NCBI RefSeq assembly: GCF_043678055.1
Contig: NZ_JBHEQA010000002.1
Location: forward strand, 1 to 64,000
Origin: Spongiimicrobium salis
Lineage (GTDB): Bacteria; Bacteroidota; Bacteroidia; Flavobacteriales; Flavobacteriaceae
Reading direction: 5' to 3'
Length of the DNA: 64,000 nt
Both the position numbers and the translations under genes were made by a program. Shown here piece after piece: positions 41,707 to 50,230 of the stretch (position 1 is the first letter of the stretch; every line of letters starts with the position of its first letter). The notes beneath the pieces are model-generated. The model saw nothing but the letters and a program-made list of their open reading frames with translations, had not been told where the DNA came from and ran no database searches.

Positions 41707-42592
41707 CCATTATTTAGCGCTTTTTAGTCTTCTATTCTCTTTTGTGGTTAGCGCGCAAGAGATCAATTGCACTATAACAGTCAATGCCGATCAGGTAAAC
41801 CGAACCAATCAACAAGTTTTTAAGACCCTGGAACGCTCCCTGAGCGATTTTGTCAATAAAAGTAAATGGACCAATAGGGTGACTCGGGAGAATGAGAAAA
41901 TCAATGCCCGGATGTTTATTACGGTGACGGAGTATGAACCCAATAATTTTAGGGCCAATATTCAGATTCAATCCTCCAGACCAGTCTACAACACCTCTTA
42001 CGAAAGCTCTATTTTTAATTATAAGGACGACAATTTTGATTTCGAGTATATTGAATTTCAACCGCTAGTGTACAATAAGAATGTATTCGACTCCAATCTT
42101 ATTGGTGTTATTTCGTATTACGTTTATATCATTCTAGGATTGGATGCAGATACTTTTTCATTGGAAGGAGGGACAGAATTTTACAAGCAGGCGCAAAGCA
42201 TTGTGACCCAGGCCCAGGGAACTTCCTTTCCCGGATGGAAACAGGAGACCGGAAGGAATCGAAGTCGTTTTGAATTGGTAGACGATTTATTGTCTAATAC
42301 ATTCAGGGAATATCGTATTGCCATGTACAACTATCACCGCAAAGGATTGGATGTTCTTGCGGATAATAACAGTGTAGGAAAACAAGTGATTTCAGGGACT
42401 ATGCGTTTGTTCGAAACGATGATAAAACGGCGCCCCAACGCCCTTTTGATACAAACATTTTTTGATGCCAAATCCGAAGAGATCCGAAATGTTTTTTCTG
42501 GAGGCCCTAAAGTGGATATCGTTAAGTTGAAAGAGACGTTAAACAAAGTCGCTCCCCTTTATTCCAATACTTGGAAGGAAATAAAATACTAA
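41699..42592 (+). CDS. DUF4835 exported protein
   Basis: A 297-aa protein with a signal peptide (residues 1-20, ending VVSAQE) and no lipobox. The mature start EINCTITVNADQVNRTNQQVF and the block VISYYVYIILGLDADTF belong to DUF4835, a Bacteroidota family always found in the bamD-coaBC-recN context. It is likely periplasmic or outer-membrane associated; the role is unknown. It overlaps coaBC by 8 nt. The next conserved gene, recN, is displaced 2.3 kb downstream by the chitinase. Confidence 0.88.
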   Translation: MRNHYLALFSLLFSFVVSAQEINCTITVNADQVNRTNQQVFKTLERSLSDFVNKSKWTNRVTRENEKINARMFITVTEYEPNNFRANIQIQSSRPVYNTSYESSIFNYKDDNFDFEYIEFQPLVYNKNVFDSNLIGVISYYVYIILGLDADTFSLEGGTEFYKQAQSIVTQAQGTSFPGWKQETGRNRSRFELVDDLLSNTFREYRIAMYNYHRKGLDVLADNNSVGKQVISGTMRLFETMIKRRPNALLIQTFFDAKSEEIRNVFSGGPKVDIVKLKETLNKVAPLYSNTWKEIKY

Positions 42593-42689
42593 TACTTCGC
42601 TGGGTCAACCCAACTCCTAGATCAGCTTTTTCTAAAAATAATCTGCTTCCTATTTTTTGTTTTCTTTGGAATAAGATGAAAATTCTGAA

Positions 42690-42717
42690 GGTTTTAGCAT
42701 GCAGGACATGCTCAACC
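42690..42717. other. Hairpin in the spacer before the chitinase gene
   Basis: AGCATG (42696-42701) and CATGCT (42707-42712) with GGTT (42690-42693) and AACC (42714-42717) outside form a bulged stem with a 5-nt loop. No T tract follows, so it is not a plain terminator. The 285-bp spacer has no other feature I can name and its promoter is not obvious. Confidence 0.4.
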
Positions 42718-42877
42718 TAAGCGTCTTTTCTTGATACAAAAAAAGAAAGATATTACTTACTATTTTAGTTAAATTATCGTCGTTTATATGTAATCTAATG
42801 TTGTTCGGATAAATTTTCAAAAACGAAACTTTTATCTATTTATATTAAAAAAGTATTCACCAAATATTTTATTTAAT

Positions 42878-44728
42878 ATGAAAAATTTCACACCATTACT
42901 TACTTATTTTATGATGCTGGCCATGTTCATGATTTCGTGTAACAAGGAAAGTATTTTAGATGAAAATGCAACAACCCAAGAAACTTTTAAGGAAGTGAAG
43001 GCAACTGCCTCCGACCCCAATGCCCCTCCTATTATTTTAGGGTATTTCCCTTCCTGGTCAGAGAATTGGACAACAGGAGATCGGGGATCCAAACTAAGGG
43101 ATATTCCGGCTCATGTAAACCATGTATTTCTCGCTTTTGGACGCCCTAATTTACGGTATGTAAAAGGGTCTATGGACATTAGCAATACGGGCTTATCCAC
43201 GCCTTATGGCGGAGAAACCCTTAGAGGATCCGTGGCCGCTTTGCAATCTAAGGGAATTAAGGTAATCCTCTCTATTGGAGGGGAGACGTACTGGGGTTCC
43301 CCAAGTGCTTATGATATTGATTATCAGCAAATAAAAGATTTGGTTGATGATATAGGATTCGATGGTATTGATTGGGATTTTGAACCTAACGGCAGTTTTG
43401 CCACCATTGGAGCTGCGGAAAATGTACAGCATTTTATTGATTTTTTTAATAATTCCAGGGCCATAATGCCAAAAGGAGAGTATATCATTGCCTGTGCCCC
43501 AGCTGGCGTTGGTGCTTTAGGAGGTATCAATAATGATGATCCCGCTTCACCTTTTGCCCATAGCAAACGTAACGAAGTAACCGGAGAATCCGATGATAAT
43601 CTTTTTAATGGAGAATCTCCAAATCAGGCCATCAGTTTATTTGGTTTTAGTGCAACAGGACATATGATTCCGGTAATGGAAGCTGTAGGGGACAAAATAG
43701 ACCTCGTTGCATTTCAAGGCTATAATACTGGGGCGGCATCCAATAGAAGCATCATGTACGATGCTTACAAATACTATGCAGATCAGTACGGATTTACCAT
43801 TGCCGCGGGAACGCATTATCCAGACGAGCCCTACGGACCTTTTTACACCTATACCTATAGCAATATAGCCGATCTTTCTTCCCATATTGCCGCACAAAGT
43901 AATTCGGATGGGTTAATGATATGGCATTTGTTATTAGAAAGTGGGGGCTCTTCCGCTTATGGGTATATGCATGTAGGAAGTCAGGTTTTTGCGGGTGTCC
44001 CGGAGCAAACGGCAGTAGCAAATGCAGAAAACTATCCAGAGACTCCTTATACGGGAGGTGGAGATACCGGTGGGGGGCAAAACGGAACAGGTTGCGACAA
44101 TGCTCCACAATGGAATTCCCAAGTAATTTATGATGTTCAGGGAAGAGAAGTCATCTATCAAGGTAAATTATATCGCAATAAATGGTGGTCGCAGAACAAT
44201 TTACCCACGGGCGGAGATCCTTGGGAATTTATCAGGGATTGTGATGGGAGTACCGGAGGTGCAGACAATGCCGCACCAACAGCAACAATACTTACGCCCG
44301 GAAATAATACCAGCTTTACTCAAGGTGATGAAATTACCATTACTGCATCTGCCTCGGACACTGATGGTAGTATTGTTAATGTAGCCTTTTATGCTGGAAA
44401 TACGAGATTGGGAGAAGATGCTAGCGCTCCTTATAGCTATGCATGGAATGGTGCTTCTTTAGGAAACCATGTGCTTACCGTAGTGGCAACAGATGATTTA
44501 GGAAGTAGTACAACTTCAACCTCGGTCAATATTAGTGTAGAAAGTTCGGGAGGAGGAAATGGAGATGGTTGTAATGGCGTTCCTACTTGGCAAGCTTATC
44601 CCATGATTTATAATGCAGGGGATAGGGTAGTGTATCAAGGGACAATTTATGAAGCCCAAACAGGACCTATATGGGTTACTCCTGGAAGCGGAGAGCACTG
44701 GTGGAAAACGATCGGGACTTGTAACTGA
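42878..44728 (+). CDS. GH18 chitinase lipoprotein with two chitin-binding modules
   Basis: A 616-aa enzyme. Signal peptide with lipobox MISC (Cys21); GH18 barrel at about 52-375 with the catalytic DxxDxDxE as DGIDWDFE (Asp162, Asp165, Asp167, acid Glu169) and the substrate strand LVAFQGYN; a CBM5/12-like module (406-455) with paired Trp; an Ig-like domain (466-554); a second CBM5/12-like module (565-615) with HWW. It cleaves chitin at the cell surface. It has no type IX secretion C-terminal domain, and is anchored as a lipoprotein. It is bracketed by hairpins and sits between DUF4835 and recN. Confidence 0.93.
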   Translation: MKNFTPLLTYFMMLAMFMISCNKESILDENATTQETFKEVKATASDPNAPPIILGYFPSWSENWTTGDRGSKLRDIPAHVNHVFLAFGRPNLRYVKGSMDISNTGLSTPYGGETLRGSVAALQSKGIKVILSIGGETYWGSPSAYDIDYQQIKDLVDDIGFDGIDWDFEPNGSFATIGAAENVQHFIDFFNNSRAIMPKGEYIIACAPAGVGALGGINNDDPASPFAHSKRNEVTGESDDNLFNGESPNQAISLFGFSATGHMIPVMEAVGDKIDLVAFQGYNTGAASNRSIMYDAYKYYADQYGFTIAAGTHYPDEPYGPFYTYTYSNIADLSSHIAAQSNSDGLMIWHLLLESGGSSAYGYMHVGSQVFAGVPEQTAVANAENYPETPYTGGGDTGGGQNGTGCDNAPQWNSQVIYDVQGREVIYQGKLYRNKWWSQNNLPTGGDPWEFIRDCDGSTGGADNAAPTATILTPGNNTSFTQGDEITITASASDTDGSIVNVAFYAGNTRLGEDASAPYSYAWNGASLGNHVLTVVATDDLGSSTTSTSVNISVESSGGGNGDGCNGVPTWQAYPMIYNAGDRVVYQGTIYEAQTGPIWVTPGSGEHWWKTIGTCN

Positions 44729-44756
44729 TCTATAGCCCATAAATAATAAGGGTTAA

Positions 44757-44802
44757 ATTGCCATTGCAGCTATTTCTTTTAGGAAAAGTTGCAATGGCAA
44801 TT
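44757..44802 (+). terminator. Strong hairpin downstream of the chitinase gene
   Basis: A 13-bp perfect stem (44757-44769 with 44790-44802) whose 20-nt loop holds a second small stem CTTTT-AGG-AAAAG. It lies 28 nt past the chitinase stop codon. The T tract is weak, so it may slow or partly end transcription or protect the 3' end. Confidence 0.6.
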
Positions 44803-44879
44803 CTCATTTGATGTACTTGGATTCCTTCTTTTTTTCTTTTAGATTATAAAGTATCTTTACCGAACTAAAACCGAATACT

Positions 44880-46532
44880 TTGCTTGCATCTCTTTCGATA
44901 AAAAATTACGCTTTAATAGATCAGTTAAATATCTCATTTACAGATGGGTTTTCTATAATTACAGGAGAGACTGGAGCAGGAAAGTCCATTCTCTTGGGTG
45001 GTTTGTCCCTAGTGTTGGGAAAACGGGCAGACCTATCTTCTTTGAGAAATAAGGAAAACAAATGCATTGTAGAAGCAGAATTCGCCATTGGGATATATCA
45101 GCTTGAAGTTTTTTTTGAAACGCATGATCTGGATTATGAAGCCCATACCATTATCCGAAGAGAAATATTGCCCAGTGGAAAGTCAAGGGCTTTTGTCAAT
45201 GATTCTCCTGTAAACCTATCGGTACTTTCGCAATTGGGAAATCGCCTGATCGATGTGCATTCACAACATCAAACCTTGCGGATGACCGAAAATGATTTTC
45301 AAATGAAGGTAGTGGATGCTCTGGCGAATCATGGAAAATTGCTGAAAGAATATAGGGAGAACGTCCAAACATACCATAAGCTGAACAGTGAAGTGGAAGC
45401 CTTGTTGGAAGTACAACAAAATAGCCTTAAAGAACACGATTATAATAGTTTTCTCTTAAAAGAATTGCAAGCAGCGCCATTACAAGCAGGTGTTCAGGAA
45501 GAATTGGAGGAACAATATGAGCAATTGAACAATGTGGAGACTATTTTGGAACAGCTGTCTCTGGGGCATGGCCTTATCAGTGGTGAACAAATGGGGGTAT
45601 TGAGTCTTTTAGGAGAGTTGAAGCAGGCTTTTGGAAAACTGAGTGGTTATGGAAATCAGTATGCAAGCTTGAACGATCGCATCCAATCTGTTTTTATTGA
45701 AGTAGATGATATTGCAGGCGAGCTGCAATCGTTGGAAGAAGGGATTGAGTCCAATCCAGCACTATTGGAAACCATCAATACCAAGTTGCAATTGCTCTAT
45801 GATCTGCAGAAGAAGCATGTCGTGTCTACCGTAGAGGAATTGATGGTCATTCGGGAGGAATTGCAGGAAAAAGTAAATACTTCAGAAAATATCGAGGAAG
45901 AAATTCAAAAGAAAAAAGCGGAACACCAAGTACAGGAGGAAATCCTGGAGAAGATTGCTGGCCGTTTGTCCTCCGGACGTAAAAAAGTGATTCCCAAGCT
46001 AAAAAAGCAGCTGGAAAATTCCCTCGCTACCTTGGGAATGCCGAGTGCTACCTTTGCCATTGAAATTACACCACAAGAACAATATAAAGGAAACGGAAAG
46101 GATAATTTGGCCTTTTTGTTCTCAGCCAACAAAGGAGGAGGATATGATGAGCTTAAGAAAGTGGCTTCCGGCGGAGAGCTATCCCGTATCATGTTAACGA
46201 TAAAGGCAATTTTAGCCCAATATGAAAAACTTCCCACAATGATGTTCGATGAAATTGATACCGGGGTGTCCGGGGAAATTTCAAATCGTATGGGAGAGAT
46301 TATGGAAGCGATGAGCGGTAGTATGCAAATTTTTGCCATAACGCATTTGCCGCAAGTAGCCTCAAAGGGAAAACAACACTTTAAAGTGTATAAGGAAGAA
46401 GTAGGAGGAGAGACCCATACACGAATGAAACTGTTATCACAAGAAGAGCGGATAGTGGAATTGGCGGAAATGTTGGGCGGAAAGGCTTTGTCCGATTCGG
46501 CACTGGCGCATGCACGTCAGTTGTTGAACTAA
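44880..46532 (+). CDS. recN: DNA repair protein RecN
   Basis: A 550-aa SMC-like ATPase for double-strand break repair. Walker A is in IITGETGAGKSILLG near the N-terminus, the ABC signature and Walker B are in the C-terminal part (VASGGELSRIMLTIKA and TMMFDEIDTGVSGEI), and a long coiled coil (about 155-365) lies between. The start is TTG at 44880: homology begins at MLASLSIKNYALIDQL and there is no in-frame ATG or GTG just before it. A near -7 box TATCTTTA lies at 44852-44859. Confidence 0.95.
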   Translation: MLASLSIKNYALIDQLNISFTDGFSIITGETGAGKSILLGGLSLVLGKRADLSSLRNKENKCIVEAEFAIGIYQLEVFFETHDLDYEAHTIIRREILPSGKSRAFVNDSPVNLSVLSQLGNRLIDVHSQHQTLRMTENDFQMKVVDALANHGKLLKEYRENVQTYHKLNSEVEALLEVQQNSLKEHDYNSFLLKELQAAPLQAGVQEELEEQYEQLNNVETILEQLSLGHGLISGEQMGVLSLLGELKQAFGKLSGYGNQYASLNDRIQSVFIEVDDIAGELQSLEEGIESNPALLETINTKLQLLYDLQKKHVVSTVEELMVIREELQEKVNTSENIEEEIQKKKAEHQVQEEILEKIAGRLSSGRKKVIPKLKKQLENSLATLGMPSATFAIEITPQEQYKGNGKDNLAFLFSANKGGGYDELKKVASGGELSRIMLTIKAILAQYEKLPTMMFDEIDTGVSGEISNRMGEIMEAMSGSMQIFAITHLPQVASKGKQHFKVYKEEVGGETHTRMKLLSQEERIVELAEMLGGKALSDSALAHARQLLN

Positions 46533-46622
46533 TTGCACTGAAAAGGCAAAAGAATCTGTACGTGATTTTTTAGTTAAAAAAAGAGGGGCGTAACTGTACT
46601 TCCGTCTTCGCACTTTTTTAAA

Positions 46623-46630
46623 TATCTTTG
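46623..46630 (+). promoter_or_regulatory. Promoter -7 box of fabI
   Basis: TATCTTTG matches TAnnTTTG, 32 nt before the fabI ATG. Confidence 0.5.
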
Positions 46631-46662
46631 GCAACAATCTAAAACAAGAAATTAAAGATCAA

Positions 46663-47478
46663 ATGGCATATAACTTACTGAAAGGAAAACGAGGAATTAT
46701 TTTTGGAGCGCTGGACGAGAACTCCATAGCGTGGAAAACCGCCGAGAAAGTTCATGAAGAAGGGGGTACCTTTGTATTGACAAATGCACCTATTGCAATG
46801 CGGATGGGGCAAATACGAACCTTAGCCGAGCAAACGGGGTCTGAAATTGTCCCTGCAGATGCTACCAATGAAGAAGATTTGGCCAATTTGGTATCCAAAT
46901 CCATGGAGATTTTAGGGGGGAAGCTAGACTTTGTTTTGCATTCTATAGGCATGTCTGTAAATGTTCGTAAAGGAAGAGCATATACCGACGAAAAATATGA
47001 TTTCACCGCAAAAGGATGGGATGTTTCGGCATTGTCTTTTCACAAAGTAATGCAGAGCTTGTACAAGGCCGATGCCATGAATGCCTGGGGGAGTATTGTA
47101 GCACTAACCTATATGGCGGCGCAACGTTCTTTTCCGGACTATAACGATATGGCCGATAATAAAGCGTATCTAGAGTCCGTAGCCCGAAGTTTTGGATACT
47201 TTTATGGGAAAGAAAAACAAGTACGGGTCAACACTATTTCACAATCACCAACGCCAACTACTGCAGGACAAGGGGTAAAAGGTTTTGACGGATTTATCTC
47301 TTATGCAGAGAAAATGTCGCCCTTGGGCAATGCCACGGCACAGGATTGTGCAGATTATACGGTGACACTCTTTTCTGATCTTACCAGAAAAGTGACGATG
47401 CAAAATTTATTCCATGATGGTGGTTTTTCCAATACTGGCGTAAGTCAGGAAGTTATTGATTACTTTACGGAAAAATAA
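46663..47478 (+). CDS. fabI: Enoyl-ACP reductase FabI
   Basis: A 271-aa NADH-dependent enzyme that performs the last step of fatty acid elongation and is the target of triclosan-type inhibitors. The FabI-specific nucleotide motif GKRGIIFGALDENSIAW is at the N-terminus, and the catalytic Tyr-X6-Lys is in PDYNDMADNKAYLE. DFVLHSIGMSV is the FabI loop. Length is normal. It has its own promoter and a terminator, so it is expressed alone. Confidence 0.97.
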   Translation: MAYNLLKGKRGIIFGALDENSIAWKTAEKVHEEGGTFVLTNAPIAMRMGQIRTLAEQTGSEIVPADATNEEDLANLVSKSMEILGGKLDFVLHSIGMSVNVRKGRAYTDEKYDFTAKGWDVSALSFHKVMQSLYKADAMNAWGSIVALTYMAAQRSFPDYNDMADNKAYLESVARSFGYFYGKEKQVRVNTISQSPTPTTAGQGVKGFDGFISYAEKMSPLGNATAQDCADYTVTLFSDLTRKVTMQNLFHDGGFSNTGVSQEVIDYFTEK

Positions 47479-47491
47479 GATTAAATTAAGG

Positions 47492-47541
47492 AAGATGTGG
47501 TTGGGAATACGATGATTCATTAGTACTGACCACATCTTTTT
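47492..47541 (+). terminator. Terminator of fabI
   Basis: 10-bp stem AAGATGTGGT (47492-47501) with ACCACATCTT (47529-47538), a 27-nt loop, then T residues to 47541. It lies 13 nt past the stop codon. Confidence 0.7.
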
Positions 47542-47570
47542 AACGGGCCTATGGTTTTGAGAATCTAGAT

Positions 47571-48614
47571 ATGGAGCTGTATTTTTCTTTTATCATACCA
47601 GTATACAATAGGCCAGATGAAGTGCAGGAGTTATTGGACAGTATCTCCAAACAGACCTATCAAGACCCTTTTGAAATTGTGATCGTTGAGGATGGGTCCA
47701 CGCAAAGTTCGGAACAGGTTGTGGCGGCATTTGAAAAAACCTTGTCCATTACCTATCTCCAAAAACCCAACACTGGTCCTGGGCATTCTAGAAATTACGG
47801 AATGTCGCGAGCCCAAGGAAATTATTTTATTGTTTTGGATTCGGACTGTATCCTGCCACCGGCGTATTTAAGTGCTGTGGCACAGGCTTTAAAAGAGGAG
47901 TATGTAGATTGTTTCGGAGGTCCGGATGCAGCACATTCCTCTTTTTCAAACATACAGAAAGCCATCAATTACAGCATGACTTCTTTTTTGACTACCGGAG
48001 GAATTCGCGGAAATAAAAAAGCCGTTGGAAAATTTCAACCTAGAAGTTTTAATATGGGGATTTCCAAGAAAGCTTTTGAGGCAACCCAAGGTTTTGGGAA
48101 TATTCATCCGGGAGAAGATCCAGATTTAACCATTCGCATTTGGAATAAAGGTTTTGCTACCAAATTAATACCCCATGCTTATGTTTTTCATAAGCGTAGA
48201 ATAGATTGGAGCAAGTTCTTTGTACAGGTACATAAATTTGGCTTGGTACGCCCAATACTCAATTCATGGCATCCTCAAACCGCTAAATTTACCTATTGGT
48301 TTCCTTCTTTGTTTTTCTTGGGAGCTATTATCGCCTTATTGCTATTCCCATTGGGGTGGTGGATGGGATTATGGAATTGGGGTTATACGATTCCTTTGAT
48401 GGCCTATGTGTTGTATTTTTTGGTATTATTCTGTGATGCTTGGATTAAAAATAAAAGTGTTCAAATCGGGAGCTATGCCGTATGGGCGGCCATTATTCAA
48501 TTCGCGGGATATGGCCTGGGTTTTTTAAAATCAACAATCTTGATTAACTTTAGTAAAAAGAAAGCGGAAGTGTTATTTCCAAAATTGTTTTTTAAAACCA
48601 ATTCTACAATTTGA
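47571..48614 (+). CDS. Family 2 glycosyltransferase, membrane-bound
   Basis: A 347-aa GT-A fold enzyme. The N-terminal part (FSFIIPVYNRPDEVQELL) binds the sugar nucleotide, IVLDSDCILPP holds the DxD metal motif and GEDPDLTIRIW the catalytic region. The last ~100 residues contain about three or four transmembrane segments. It may build surface polysaccharide or modify a lipid; acceptor and sugar unknown. Its end overlaps the YbbR gene by 4 nt. Confidence 0.9.
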   Translation: MELYFSFIIPVYNRPDEVQELLDSISKQTYQDPFEIVIVEDGSTQSSEQVVAAFEKTLSITYLQKPNTGPGHSRNYGMSRAQGNYFIVLDSDCILPPAYLSAVAQALKEEYVDCFGGPDAAHSSFSNIQKAINYSMTSFLTTGGIRGNKKAVGKFQPRSFNMGISKKAFEATQGFGNIHPGEDPDLTIRIWNKGFATKLIPHAYVFHKRRIDWSKFFVQVHKFGLVRPILNSWHPQTAKFTYWFPSLFFLGAIIALLLFPLGWWMGLWNWGYTIPLMAYVLYFLVLFCDAWIKNKSVQIGSYAVWAAIIQFAGYGLGFLKSTILINFSKKKAEVLFPKLFFKTNSTI

Positions 48615-49567
48615 TAAAGAAAATAAAAAAAGGACTGAGTCGAAGAAAAGTAAAGGTTTTTTTAATCTTTTTCCTATGTTCTTTTTTTTCCTGGTTCATT
48701 AGTAATTTATCGGAATCCTATGTGCACAATACCGTATTTAAGGTAAATTACATCAATGCTCCGGATAGTCTGTTACTAACAAAAGCCTCCCAAGAGGAAA
48801 TTGCAGTGAAACTAAAAGCCAGTGGGTTTCAATTTTTGTCTTTTAATTTTGCACCCAAAATAGTCGATGCAGACCTGAGTGCGCTTCAATACAAGAGAGG
48901 AACGTATTTCTTGCTTCAAAACCATTATGGGGGACATATAGAAAAACAGTTGCCAAAGTCCATAGAACTCATACAAATGGCACGGGATACCATTTTTTTT
49001 GATTTTTATAAGGTGTTTAGCAAGGAAGTGGAGGTCGATCCGGAAGTGGAGGTTACTTTTGCCCAAAATCATTTGCTCAATGGAGTATTGGAAGTAACAC
49101 CAAAGGTGATTACCGTTACCGGGCCTAGGCATGAGATTGCAAAAATTGATCGGTTGAAAACGGAGGAACTGCTCTTATCGGAACGGACGACTGATTTTTC
49201 CAATACTTTAAAAATCCAAAGACCTACAGCCTTGCAGTACACAAAGTTTTCATCGACTGTGGTAGAAGTTTCTGGAAAAGTGGCGAAGTTTTCGGAAAAA
49301 GCGCTTGAAATACCGGTAGAAGTAACCAATATCCCGGAAGGGGCAGAAGTAAGGACTTTTCCCAATGTCGTCACGGTAATTTGCAAGGCCGATGTGGGAC
49401 AATTGAAAGGATTGAGTGAAAACGATTTTAAACTGGTTGCGGATTATGCCGTCGTAAGGGAAAATCCGTCAAAAACATTGCGGTTGCGATTATTAAAAAA
49501 ACCGCCTTATGCCTACAGTGTAAAACTTATGGAGACGGAGGTAGAATATATATTAAAGAGAGAATGA
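48611..49567 (+). CDS. YbbR/CdaR-like single-pass membrane protein
   Basis: A 318-aa protein with one N-terminal transmembrane helix (residues 13-31, VKVFLIFFLCSFFSWFISNL) and a series of YbbR-type beta domains facing outward (for example LEVTPKVITVTGPRHEIAKI and EIPVEVTNIPEGAEV). In Firmicutes CdaR regulates the cyclic-di-AMP synthase CdaA; no cdaA is seen here. It starts with TTG, overlapping the glycosyltransferase stop (TTGA), and ends in overlap with coaE. Confidence 0.85.
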   Translation: MIKKIKKGLSRRKVKVFLIFFLCSFFSWFISNLSESYVHNTVFKVNYINAPDSLLLTKASQEEIAVKLKASGFQFLSFNFAPKIVDADLSALQYKRGTYFLLQNHYGGHIEKQLPKSIELIQMARDTIFFDFYKVFSKEVEVDPEVEVTFAQNHLLNGVLEVTPKVITVTGPRHEIAKIDRLKTEELLLSERTTDFSNTLKIQRPTALQYTKFSSTVVEVSGKVAKFSEKALEIPVEVTNIPEGAEVRTFPNVVTVICKADVGQLKGLSENDFKLVADYAVVRENPSKTLRLRLLKKPPYAYSVKLMETEVEYILKRE

Positions 49568-50151
49568 TGATTGTTGGACTTACAGGAGGTATAGGGAGTG
49601 GAAAAACCACAGTGGCCAGGATGTTTGAAGCCTTGGGTGTCCCCGTTTACAATTCGGATAAAGAAGCCAAACAGTTGATGCGTACTTCCGAACAATTGAA
49701 GAAGGAGATAAAAAAATTACTGGGAGATCAAGCTTATGAGTATGAAGAATTAAATAAGCCCTTTATTGCCAATGCCATTTTTAATAATGAAGTATTGTTA
49801 AAAAAGCTCAATGCTCTTGTGCATCCGGCCGTAGCCGAACATTTCACACAGTGGGCCCGGGAACAGAGTTCCCCATATGTTATTCAAGAGACAGCCATTA
49901 TCTTTGAGAATGGCTCCCAGGACCGTTACGATGCCATTATTTTGGTGACTGCTCCAGAAGAGTTGCGTTTGGCTCGTGTATTGGATCGCGATAAAAATTC
50001 CAGGACCGAGGTTTTGGCTCGGATGAGGAATCAGTGGGATGATGTTAAAAAAAGAGCGCTTTCCCATTTTGAAATTGAGAATATTGATATCGATAAGACC
50101 CGATCCGATGTAAGAAAACTGCACGATTATCTACAAAAGCAAACCGCTTGA
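49564..50151 (+). CDS. coaE: Dephospho-CoA kinase
   Basis: A 195-aa kinase for the last step of coenzyme A synthesis. The P-loop is in VGLTGGIGSGKTTVARMFE and the substrate region NSDKEAKQLM and HPAV are in place. A second ATG one codon later (49567) is an equal start. It overlaps YbbR by 4 nt and is followed by the histidine kinase promoter region. Confidence 0.95.
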   Translation: MMIVGLTGGIGSGKTTVARMFEALGVPVYNSDKEAKQLMRTSEQLKKEIKKLLGDQAYEYEELNKPFIANAIFNNEVLLKKLNALVHPAVAEHFTQWAREQSSPYVIQETAIIFENGSQDRYDAIILVTAPEELRLARVLDRDKNSRTEVLARMRNQWDDVKKRALSHFEIENIDIDKTRSDVRKLHDYLQKQTA

Positions 50152-50160
50152 CCCAAAATT

Positions 50161-50187
50161 TTAACATTTTTGTTAAGGTTAGGTTAA
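50161..50187 (+). promoter_or_regulatory. Regulatory region of the two-component operon
   Basis: GTTAA occurs at 50172-50176 and 50183-50187, 11 bp apart, read toward the kinase gene, matching the pair before degQ (12807-12791). TTAACA-TTTT-TGTTAA (50161-50176) also forms a small dyad. The last repeat ends 43 nt before the kinase ATG. Autoregulation by the downstream response regulator would fit. Confidence 0.45.
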
Positions 50188-50230
50188 ACGTATAATCCGC
50201 TAAATGTTAAATTTCTAATTTTACCCTAAA

